Shown one piece after another: positions 1 through 5,420 of a stretch of 8,321 bases of DNA; positions within the stretch are counted from its first letter, which is position 1; the number at the start of each line of letters is the position of its first letter. The stretch is from Caryophanales bacterium UBA4856 (GTDB lineage Bacteria > Bacillota_I > Bacilli_A > RFN20 > CAG-288): positions 1-8,321 of the forward strand of contig DHEG01000009.1 in assembly GCA_002399765.1 (NCBI GenBank). The letters are read 5' to 3'. Both the position numbers and the translations under genes were made by a program. The notes beneath the pieces are model-generated. The model had not been told where the DNA came from, ran no database searches, and saw nothing but the letters and a program-made list of their open reading frames with translations.

Positions 1-501
1 GGCGATCTGGATTCCACCAAGAAGAGCGAAAGCCAAATAAAAGCCCTGGCCAAAGAAGTCGTGATCCTGAACAAGGACAAAGACGAATCGGACTTTGAGA
101 AAGCCCTGAGTCTTGCTTATCAGAAGGGCTTCAAGGATTTCTTGGTTTTTGGAGCCATCGATGGTAAAAGGTCCGACATGTTCCTAAGTAACCTCCAGGT
201 CTGTGCCAAATATTCTCTAAAAGGCCTGCATATAACTCTCTTTGGAAAAGACTTAGGCAAAAAGATAAACATTTTGAGCAAGGGAGAATCGCTATCAGTC
301 ACTGACCAAAAGACACATAAAATTTCAGTATTGTCCTTGCAAGACAAATCCTCCGTTTCAATCAAAGGCTTCAAATACGAATACGAAGGCACTTTGACCA
401 ACATGACTTCCCAGGGAATCTCAAACGAGACAGTGCCTGGCAAAGAAGGAAACATAAAAGTGGCTTACGGAATCATCGCTGTATTCTATCCAGTAGACTA
501 A
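1..501 (+). CDS. thiN: Thiamine pyrophosphokinase, C-terminal part (5' end outside window)
   Basis: The enzyme transfers pyrophosphate from ATP to thiamine to give thiamine diphosphate in the cytoplasm. The reading frame is open from base 1, so the gene starts left of the window; 166 residues and a TAA stop are present. Visible family motifs are GDLDS at residues 1-5 (family GDFDS, metal/ATP site), DKDESD at about 26-31 (family DKDxTD), GAIDGKRSDM at 51-60 (family GaxGGRxDH), and a late SNE at 141-143 that belongs to the thiamine-binding domain. The usual DH pair of the third motif reads DM here, a mild deviation. Full-length relatives have about 210 residues, so roughly 45 are missing. Base composition is visibly more AT-rich than in the genes to the right. 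Identification rests on motif order; I am fairly sure. Confidence 0.8.
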   Translation, partial: GDLDSTKKSESQIKALAKEVVILNKDKDESDFEKALSLAYQKGFKDFLVFGAIDGKRSDMFLSNLQVCAKYSLKGLHITLFGKDLGKKINILSKGESLSVTDQKTHKISVLSLQDKSSVSIKGFKYEYEGTLTNMTSQGISNETVPGKEGNIKVAYGIIAVFYPVD

Positions 502-662
502 TGGAAATTAAGACGAACACCTTGCCTATAATGCTTCGCAAAAAAAGAAATGCTACTATGGAATCCACACTTAAGACTTCTCGTAAAGGGAAGTTTAGAA
601 AGGCTTATTGGAATACTGGTAGGCAAACTAAATGTCTTCGCAAACATTTGACTGAAATTTGA
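501..662 (+). CDS. Doubtful small basic ORF overlapping the thiN stop
   Basis: A 53-codon frame starts with an ATG whose A is the last base of the thiN stop (TAATG) and ends with TGA at 660-662. The product would be strongly basic (many Lys and Arg) with one Cys and one Trp. I recognise no family; in particular it does not match ribosomal protein L28, whose gene often lies near thiN in Firmicutes. There is no Shine-Dalgarno upstream, so translation would need coupling to thiN. The length is within what chance allows in AT-rich DNA. It may be real, a degenerate remnant, or noise; noise is the most likely. Confidence 0.2.
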   Translation: MEIKTNTLPIMLRKKRNATMESTLKTSRKGKFRKAYWNTGRQTKCLRKHLTEI

Positions 663-733
663 TGGAAGTCTTTGTAAAAGATAGTCGTCAAAATTTTTAA
701 GTGGTAAATCCTAGTATTTCAAATCTAAAAACT

Positions 734-786
734 GCCTTATTTTTGCACTTCAAATTTTAATTGTCTTAGAAAACTAAGGCGAAGTG
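734..786. repeat. Imperfect inverted repeat with a possible pseudoknot partner
   Basis: GCCTTATTTTT (734-744) and AAAACTAAGGC (770-780) are inverted repeats with one mismatch in 11 positions, enclosing about 25 bases. Inside the loop, CACTTC (746-751) is the exact reverse complement of GAAGTG (781-786), which begins directly after the right arm. The two pairings cross, as in an H-type pseudoknot. The position just downstream of the transposase stop suggests an insertion-sequence end or a structured 3' untranslated region. Chance is not excluded, because the region is AT-rich and most of the long stem is A/T. Confidence 0.35.
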
Positions 787-799
787 GAAGCAATTTTTG

Positions 800-814
800 A
801 CTTAATTATTAAGT
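800..814. repeat. A/T palindrome ACTTAAT-T-ATTAAGT
   Basis: Two perfect 7-base arms surround one T. On the + strand the hairpin is followed by ATTTTTCTC, so it could act as a weak terminator. On the - strand it lies 9 bases past the transposase stop and could serve that gene. The stem has only one G/C pair per arm and the loop must open to at least three bases, so it would be weak as a terminator. Confidence 0.3.
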
Positions 815-823
815 TATTTTTCT

Positions 824-1008
824 CTAGTACGCGTTAAGTGTTGGTGGCTCGCCCCTGAGCATCCTGGCCAGTCCCTTAAGCCTCCAGCCCGACATCGCCA
901 TCAGCCGCCACCGGTACAGGTCGAGATAGCCCTGGAGCCACCTCGCCGATATGCCCCGGTGCTTCCTGAGGAACCACTTGAGTCCCGAGCAGGAACGCTC
1001 CAGCGGCC
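824..1008 (-). mobile_element. IS1595/ISXO2-like transposase, C-terminal remnant
   Basis: The - strand encodes about 60 residues ending in TAG at 824-826. They read [19 protein letters not shown], then [15 protein letters not shown], then a tail. This resembles the C-terminal end of IS1595-family (ISXO2-like domain) transposases, where a short segment of the N-S-x-x-S-R-L-K type is followed by FLR-x-x-x-G-I/V-S-x-x-x-L-x-x-YL-x-x-(F/Y)-x-(W/F)R. Everything upstream, including the zinc-ribbon and most of the catalytic DDE/DDN core, is absent; the frame runs on into antisense galT to an unrelated ATG at 1060. The remnant is much richer in GC than the AT-rich DNA on its left and somewhat richer than the galT on its right. 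It is certainly inactive alone. Family assignment is by memory of the motif pattern. Confidence 0.6.
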
Positions 1009-1823
1009 CCATGGCCATCGACCGCAAGACCTTCGCCCACATCCTCGCCTTCGTCGCCATGTTCCCGCACTACATACTGGGTTCCAATGCCGATCTGCCC
1101 ATTGTCGGTGGCTCGATACTTACCCATGACCATTACCAAGGCGGGAACTATGTGTTTCCGATGTTCAAGGCCCCTGTCTACGAAGACCTCAAGGTCAAGG
1201 GTTTCGCGGATGTGAGGATCGGCCACGTGAAATGGCCTCTGTCCGACATAAGGATCGTGTCAGCCAATCCCCAAAGGCTTATAGACCTGGCGGACAGGAT
1301 ACTGCAGGCCTGGCGTGGATACACAGACGAAAAGGCCGCCATCTTCGCCTCGAAGGCTGGCGAGGAGCATAACACCATAACCCCCATAGCCCATAGGATC
1401 GGAAAGGACTATGCCATGGAACTGGTATTGAGGAACAACATGACCACCCCTGAATATCCTTTGGGCCTTTACCATCCCCACCAGGACCTTTGGCACATCA
1501 AGAAGGAGAACATAGGCCTGATAGAGGTCATGGGGCTGGCCGTCCTTCCGTCCAGGCTTGAAAGAGAACTATCGAAGCTTGAAGACCAGCTGGTGAAAGG
1601 CCTTGACCCCGCCACGGATCCCGATACCGCAAAGCATGCCCCCTGGGCCAAGAAGGTCTTCGCCAAGTATGCCATAGGCAAAGCCAACGTAAGGGAAATA
1701 GTCGAAAAGGAGACCGGATCGGTATTCGCAAGATGCCTTGAGGATGCCGGGGTATACAAGCAAACGCCCCAGGGGGACGAAGCCTTCGACAGGTTCATCT
1801 CCTATCTGAACGACAGTCTTTGA
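1008..1823 (+). pseudogene. galT: UDP-glucose-hexose-1-phosphate uridylyltransferase (class II), N-terminally truncated
   Basis: GalT exchanges UMP between UDP-glucose and galactose-1-phosphate in the Leloir pathway. From about base 1008 (PMAIDRKTF) the product follows the Firmicutes-type GalT closely: [17 protein letters not shown], then THDHYQGG with the active-site HDH at bases 1125-1133, later [20 protein letters not shown] and a complete C-terminus ending in TGA. About 270 residues remain of the usual roughly 500, so the N-terminal 40-50 % is gone. The frame is open leftwards to a TAG at 927 and has an ATG at 951, but bases 930-1007 are antisense to the transposase remnant and not GalT. 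No Shine-Dalgarno stands suitably before ATG 951 or ATG 1011. The remaining frame is intact, so the break looks recent or artificial. No galK or galE is nearby. Confidence 0.8.
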
Positions 1824-1826
1824 TCC

Positions 1827-2261
1827 TCAGTCCCGCAATCCCCTGAAGAAGGCCTTCAATAGGTCTTCTTCTTTTTTGCTTGGAAGGAAATGGACATTCA
1901 GTGCCTCGTTAATGCGATATTTGGTGAAGGCTCCGTGTATAGGGCTTTGCACCATGTAGTAGACATCCCTTATGCCGGCTATCAGGCAGGCCCCAAAGCA
2001 CATGAGGCAGGGCTCGAGGGTGACAACCAAGGAGAAGCCCGTCAGTTTGTGTCCCCTCTCTTTCGCCATGGCGTTTCCGATAGCGAGGATCTCGGCGTGA
2101 CCCAAGCCTTCTTGGTCTTCCCCGCTTTCGTTATGGGCTTTGGAAACCACTTCGCCCTGCCCGTTTAAAACCACGGCCCCGATGGGAACGTTTCGCCCCG
2201 CGAGGGTGGCCTCTTCCTCGGCCAAGGAAATGGCTTTGGCCAGGCTTTCGCTATCCAGCAT
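1827..2261 (-). CDS. tadA: tRNA adenosine(34) deaminase
   Basis: TadA deaminates adenosine 34 to inosine in the tRNA-Arg(ACG) anticodon. The 144-residue product has the zinc deaminase signatures HAE at 55-57 (zinc His and proton-shuttle Glu) and EPCLMC at 83-88 (zinc Cys85 and Cys88), preceded by VPIGAVVL (25-32) and an HN pair (43-44). It ends in a LLKAFFRGLR segment typical of TadA and not of guanine or cytosine deaminases. Length is slightly below the usual 150-165. The stretch between the HN pair and HAE contains an acidic SGEDQEG insert where TadA usually has RxxxxDPTA; this deviation leaves some room for another nucleoside deaminase. The ATG lies 12 bp after the dehydrogenase stop with TGAGGT as coupled Shine-Dalgarno. 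Its 3' end faces galT with 3 bp between them. Confidence 0.75.
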   Translation of the reverse strand: MLDSESLAKAISLAEEEATLAGRNVPIGAVVLNGQGEVVSKAHNESGEDQEGLGHAEILAIGNAMAKERGHKLTGFSLVVTLEPCLMCFGACLIAGIRDVYYMVQSPIHGAFTKYRINEALNVHFLPSKKEEDLLKAFFRGLRD

Positions 2262-2273
2262 GAGCCCAAGACC

Positions 2274-3230
2274 TCAATAGGCAGGGTTGGCGAAAGAGGA
2301 CACGGTCTTGCTCAGATCGCTTAAGACGGACTCCGATTGGGCCAAGGCCTCTTCTTCCCTTCCGTCCATGTCCACGCCGATGATCTTCAATACTCCCCTG
2401 TCGTTCACTAAGGCCGGCAGGGACATATAGATGTCTTGTCTCACGCCTTCGTAGGCACCCATGAAAGAAGAGACTGGCAAAAGGGAAGGCTGTTCATCCT
2501 GGAGTGCCTCGATTATCCTCGTGGCGGACAGCGCTATGGCATAGTTGGTGCAACCCTTTCCGGCCCCGACGGTGAACCCGCCCTTGACTACCTCTTCCCA
2601 AACTTCTTTCCGGTCGATGCTCTTGCCGTTGTCATGCAGGTAATGGTCAAGCCTGGTGCCCCCTATCATGGCTGAGGAGAAGACGGGCACCTCGGAATTC
2701 CCATGCTCCCCGACGACATAGGCATCGATGTCCTTGACGGATACCCCAAGCCTTGCGGAGAGACCGACCTTGAACCGGGATGAATCCAATACCGTCCCGC
2801 TCCCTATGACCTGGTTGGCCGGCAGGCCCAAGACCTTGCTGGCGAAGAAAGCCATGGAATCGACGGGATTGGTAATGAGAAGGACTTTGGCCGAGGGATT
2901 AAGGTTGGCCTTGATCTTGGGAAGTATTCCTTTCATTAGCCTAAGATTGCTGACCAGAAGCTCGTTCCTGTCTTTGGGGAACGCCGCCCCAACGGGGTTG
3001 ACGGCAATGGCTATAACGGCGGCATCCTTGCAATCGGCATAACTACCGACCTTTACCTTGATGTCGGGAACGAAAGGCGAACCATGGATAAGATCCAAGA
3101 CATCACCGCCGACTTTCTTGAAGTCTAGGTCTATTATGGCCAACTCCTTGGCCACGCCCTTTATGAAGATGGCAAAGGACAACGCCTTGCCTACGTTGCC
3201 ATCTCCTATCACTACCACTTTTCCAGCCAT
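2274..3230 (-). CDS. Lactate/malate dehydrogenase-family 2-hydroxyacid dehydrogenase
   Basis: A 318-residue NAD-dependent dehydrogenase of the LDH/MDH superfamily. Numbering is from the chosen ATG. It shows the dinucleotide motif GDGNVG (9-14), an acidic IIDLD (32-36) that suggests NAD over NADP, TNPVDSMAF (120-128), Asp149 and Arg152 in GTVLDSSRF, and catalytic His176 in GEHGNSEVP; all catalytic residues are present. The substrate loop is unusual: canonical LDH has QKPGETRLDL, with Gln102 and Arg109, but here the aligned stretch is GAAFPKDRNEL, keeping the Arg (88) while Ala stands where Gln (LDH) or Arg (MDH) selects the substrate. GEHGNS replaces GEHGDS. The pattern recalls L-2-hydroxyisocaproate dehydrogenases, so the substrate may be a bulkier 2-oxo acid, not pyruvate. 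The ATG at 3230 was preferred to the one at 3245 because it has GGAGG six bases upstream. Confidence 0.8.
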   Translation of the reverse strand: MAGKVVVIGDGNVGKALSFAIFIKGVAKELAIIDLDFKKVGGDVLDLIHGSPFVPDIKVKVGSYADCKDAAVIAIAVNPVGAAFPKDRNELLVSNLRLMKGILPKIKANLNPSAKVLLITNPVDSMAFFASKVLGLPANQVIGSGTVLDSSRFKVGLSARLGVSVKDIDAYVVGEHGNSEVPVFSSAMIGGTRLDHYLHDNGKSIDRKEVWEEVVKGGFTVGAGKGCTNYAIALSATRIIEALQDEQPSLLPVSSFMGAYEGVRQDIYMSLPALVNDRGVLKIIGVDMDGREEEALAQSESVLSDLSKTVSSFANPAY

Positions 3231-3236
3231 GGCAAT

Positions 3237-3241
3237 CCTCC
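3237..3241 (-). promoter_or_regulatory. Shine-Dalgarno GGAGG deciding the dehydrogenase start
   Basis: The - strand reads GGGGAGGATTGCC before ATG 3230, giving GGAGG with a 6-base spacer. The alternative ATG at 3245 lies upstream of this element and has no Shine-Dalgarno of its own. CCCAT about 25 bases upstream could pair with ATGGG overlapping the element, but the stem is short. Confidence 0.7.
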
Positions 3242-3280
3242 CCATGACTTCAGCATAACAGCAATGGGACTGTATTGGGC

Positions 3281-4303
3281 CTATCTTCCGCTAGGACCGC
3301 CGTTGCCCCTACCTGGACCTCCGCCATTCTGCCCTCTTGACGTATCGCCAAGCGAGGTTATCGGCTCCGTGGAAACGGTGAATGTCTCTACCGAATCACC
3401 ATCTACCTCTATTTGGTAGGAAGAGCCTTTGGTCATTTCGGGGAAGGAGACGATCGCCGATTCGTATTCGTTTACGATATCCGCGCTGAAACAGACGGTC
3501 CCTGCGGAGTCAACAACGGAAAAGCTCTCGCCAGACCCAAAGCCGTCACTGTCACCATAGACCAATATGTCCTGAAGGGAATTGGTAGAGGGTGTCTCTA
3601 CCATCCCAAGGCTTCCGAAGGCTCCTACGACGCCTCCGTTTATGGTGATTCCGCCATCGGAGTCCAAGGCCGAATTGTCGTCTGCGGTCGAGGCCTGGAT
3701 GAAGCTGACGCCCCCATTTATCTCCAGCCAGCCATTGGAATCCAGCCCATCCCCGCCCGACACCGTGGTCAAATATCCCCCGTTGACCAGTATCCCGATG
3801 TCATCCTCGCTGGCCGTATTGGACAAGGAGTTTGCCGTTCCCTCGAGGGCGGTAATAACCAGGATGGCTTTTTTGCCACTGCTATATATAGGTGCGTTGG
3901 TCGGAGTTGCTATATTAGCATTGTCCAGGCAAATATGAACGACTGCATCATCGCCATTTACGTCAATTACAATTGGCTGGGAATAGCTGCCACTAAGGAC
4001 ATAGTCACCTGCTTCGACTATTTCCGCACCATCGGATAGCGTAATGGCAGAATCGGGGACCGTATCATCATCGACCACAGCGTTCAAGGAATCGTCAAGA
4101 GTCGGTTTATAGGATTCATATACTCCAGAGAAATCGGTAAGGCCGTCGTCGCTTTCAACCATGGGATAGGAAACGGAAGCCGACGAGCCGGTGTCGCCCG
4201 ATGAGGATTCCGAGTCGGTGACCGAGCTTCCATTGGAAGTGCAAGAAGCCAATAGCAGACCCAATGACAAAAGCAGCAAGCGTCCTTTTCCCTTAGTGGA
4301 CAT
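3281..4303 (-). CDS. Carbohydrate-binding-domain (Cthe_2159-like) lipoprotein, short form
   Basis: A secreted, lipid-anchored protein of 340 residues. Residues 1-20 form a signal peptide (basic start, LLLLSLGLLLAS) with lipobox LASC, so Cys21 is the likely acylated residue. A Ser/Asp/Gly-rich linker follows to about 45. From about 86 the sequence follows the carbohydrate-binding-domain family (DUF4353, Cthe_2159): AITLSDG, AGDYVLSGS, a short hydrophobic repeat, NAPIYSSGKKA, EGTANSL, GGDGLDSNG (183-191), ALDSDGGITINGG, then a beta-rich C-terminal domain. Known members form a parallel beta-helix and some bind cellulose or pectic polysaccharide. The central block of GG-x-I-x-I-x-x-x-DG rungs found in most relatives is almost absent here. 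The tail is Gly/Pro/Arg-rich. AAAGGA precedes the ATG by 7-8 bases. The gene is alone between ffs and the dehydrogenase; the actual ligand cannot be read from the sequence. Confidence 0.75.
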   Translation of the reverse strand: MSTKGKGRLLLLSLGLLLASCTSNGSSVTDSESSSGDTGSSASVSYPMVESDDGLTDFSGVYESYKPTLDDSLNAVVDDDTVPDSAITLSDGAEIVEAGDYVLSGSYSQPIVIDVNGDDAVVHICLDNANIATPTNAPIYSSGKKAILVITALEGTANSLSNTASEDDIGILVNGGYLTTVSGGDGLDSNGWLEINGGVSFIQASTADDNSALDSDGGITINGGVVGAFGSLGMVETPSTNSLQDILVYGDSDGFGSGESFSVVDSAGTVCFSADIVNEYESAIVSFPEMTKGSSYQIEVDGDSVETFTVSTEPITSLGDTSRGQNGGGPGRGNGGPSGR

Positions 4304-4408
4304 AAGGCATTCCTTTCAGTTCTTCTTTAAGGGTAATATAAGGCACTGTTCGCTTGATGATGTTTAAGAAAGATTGAAAGACTGCTTTCGTGGAAAATAC
4401 ACATACGT

Positions 4409-4491
4409 AAAAACCACCGCACATGCTACCGAATCTTAAGGCTGCTGCCTTCCGGCCCTGACCTGATTCGAAACGATAGCATCGCGATGGC
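4409..4491 (-). ncRNA. ffs: Signal recognition particle RNA, short bacterial (4.5S-like) form
   Basis: The RNA binds Ffh and directs membrane and secreted proteins to FtsY and SecYEG. The - strand carries the near-invariant domain IV core GGTCAGGGCCGGAAGGCAGC with the GGAA tetraloop at 4453-4450. A continuous rod can be drawn: GCCATCGC (4491-4484) with GCGGTGGT (4420-4413), ATGCTA with TAGCAT (4482-4477 and 4428-4423), and CGAATC with GATTCG (4470-4465 and 4435-4430). A T5 run (4413-4409) follows the last stem and likely terminates transcription. The rod fills the whole distance from predicted start to T-run, so there is no Alu domain. This matches the short form of Mollicutes, Erysipelotrichia and Lactobacillales and not the long form of Bacillus. 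The 5' end is inferred from the promoter position. Confidence 0.93.
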
Positions 4492-4497
4492 ATTAGG

Positions 4498-4526
4498 ATT
4501 ATATTTGCGAACCTGTCCTAAATCAA
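4498..4526 (-). promoter_or_regulatory. Sigma-A-type promoter of ffs
   Basis: On the - strand TTGATT (-35, 4526-4521) and a perfect TATAAT (-10, 4503-4498) are separated by exactly 17 bases. Transcription would begin about seven bases downstream, at 4491, which is the first paired base of the SRP RNA rod. The promoter begins 10 bases after the aguB stop, so ffs can be expressed independently of the agmatine genes. Confidence 0.85.
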
Positions 4527-4535
4527 TCAGCCCGC

Positions 4536-5408
4536 CTATTTCCTGCTCTTCGAAGAAAGGGAAAGCAATTCCTTGTACATCTTTGGCCTCCGATCCCTGA
4601 ACACGCCCCAATCGATGCGTTCCCCTTCGATGGCATCCAAGTCGAAGGCATGGGTTATGAACCCTTCCTCCTCTCGACCCAGTTCTTCCACCTTGTTGCC
4701 GTATTCGTCACAGATGAACGAACTGCCGAAGAACTTCATGGAGGATCGGCCCACTTTTTCGCTGCCGATCCTGTTGGAAGCAATCACCGGCATTATGTTA
4801 GCCGCGGCATGGCCTTCCATCACATGTTGCCAATGGTCCCTGCTGTCTTTGGGAAGGACCGGCTCCGAGCCGATGGCGGTGGGGAAAAGAAGGGCCTCGG
4901 CCCCCTTCAAGGCCAGGATCCGGGCTGTCTCCGGAAACCACTGATCCCAGCAAATGGCTACCCCCAATCTCCCGAACCTGGTCTTGAACACCTCAAAGCC
5001 GGTATCACCGGGAGCGAAATAGAATTTCTCCTCGTAGCACTGGCCGGTCGGGATGTGGGTCTTCCGATAAAGGCCAAGCTTCTTCCCGTCGGCATCGATT
5101 ACGCAAAGTGAGTTGAAAAACACATTGCCGTCTTTTTCGAAGAAAGATACCGGGAGAACGACATGGAGCTTTGCGGCGACCTTGGCGAAATGCTCCAGGG
5201 TCTTGGAATCATCGTATTCCTCGGCCAAGGCAAAATTGGCGTAATTCTCCACTTGGCAGAAATAGTCGTACTCGAACAATTCCTGGAGGAGTATTACGTT
5301 AGCCCCTTTCCCGGAAGCTTCTTCGATAATCTTGTCGGCCTTGTCGAGGTTCTTGTCATAGTCATTGGCGGAGGCGAACTGGGTAGCGGCAAATGTTACT
5401 TTTCTCAT
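4536..5408 (-). CDS. aguB: N-carbamoylputrescine amidase
   Basis: The enzyme hydrolyses N-carbamoylputrescine to putrescine, CO2 and ammonia, the second step of the agmatine deiminase route. The 290-residue product is a full-length nitrilase-superfamily protein with the triad Glu43 (in LLQELFE), Lys116 (in YRKTHIP) and Cys153 (in GVAICWDQWFPE). The DQWFPE context, the QELFE context, the HIPTGQCYEEKFYFAPGD stretch and the late DWGVFRDRRP are characteristic of the AguB/plant-type carbamoylputrescine amidase branch as opposed to other nitrilases. It lies 12 bp downstream of aguA with the aguA stop inside its Shine-Dalgarno (TGAGGT, 5423-5418), so the two are almost certainly one transcript and coupled. 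No terminator follows before ffs. Confidence 0.92.
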   Translation of the reverse strand: MRKVTFAATQFASANDYDKNLDKADKIIEEASGKGANVILLQELFEYDYFCQVENYANFALAEEYDDSKTLEHFAKVAAKLHVVLPVSFFEKDGNVFFNSLCVIDADGKKLGLYRKTHIPTGQCYEEKFYFAPGDTGFEVFKTRFGRLGVAICWDQWFPETARILALKGAEALLFPTAIGSEPVLPKDSRDHWQHVMEGHAAANIMPVIASNRIGSEKVGRSSMKFFGSSFICDEYGNKVEELGREEEGFITHAFDLDAIEGERIDWGVFRDRRPKMYKELLSLSSKSRK

Positions 5409-5420
5409 TTGTGAAAGACC

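Larger units (their letters stand above)
502..823. other. AT-rich intergenic block between thiN and the transposase remnant
   Basis: About 320 bases hold no convincing gene. By eye the GC content is about one third, against the low 40s in thiN and above 60 in the transposase remnant that follows. It contains the doubtful ORF at 501-662, a 9-base direct repeat CTTCGCAAA at 534-542 and 636-644, an imperfect inverted repeat at 734-780, and an A/T palindrome at 800-814. Lying next to the 3' end of a transposase, its right part could be the non-coding end of an insertion sequence, but only one end is present and no terminal repeat pair can be shown. Confidence 0.6.

Noticed and set aside
534..644. 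A CRISPR or short direct-repeat array based on CTTCGCAAA
   Set aside because: Only two copies of nine bases, about 100 bp apart, with no further units or regular spacing.
501..662. Ribosomal protein L28 (rpmB), which often neighbours thiN
   Set aside because: The small basic ORF lacks the L28 pattern (no SH-x-x-x-x-T-x-R or NLQ-x-V motif), and the reverse strand shows none either.
727..756. A defined IS1595 terminal inverted repeat (around TTGAAGTGCAAAAATAAGGC on the - strand)
   Set aside because: It is suggestively placed past the transposase stop, but the other end of the element is missing and I cannot recall a terminal sequence reliably enough to call it.
876..1226. A long - strand frame of 116 codons across the junction
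   Set aside because: It is antisense to well-conserved GalT on its right half and out of frame with the transposase on its left half; its residues show no family pattern.
3413..4039. A 208-codon + strand frame opposite the lipoprotein gene
   Set aside because: The - strand product has a signal peptide, lipobox and recognisable domain; the + strand frame is a by-product of its repetitive composition and has no Shine-Dalgarno.
4293..4493. A 66-codon - strand frame over the SRP RNA
   Set aside because: The sequence there is explained by the SRP RNA rod and its promoter; the frame has no coding signature.
4650..5111. A 153-codon + strand frame opposite aguB
   Set aside because: aguB on the - strand has a full catalytic triad and normal length; the opposite frame is a shadow.
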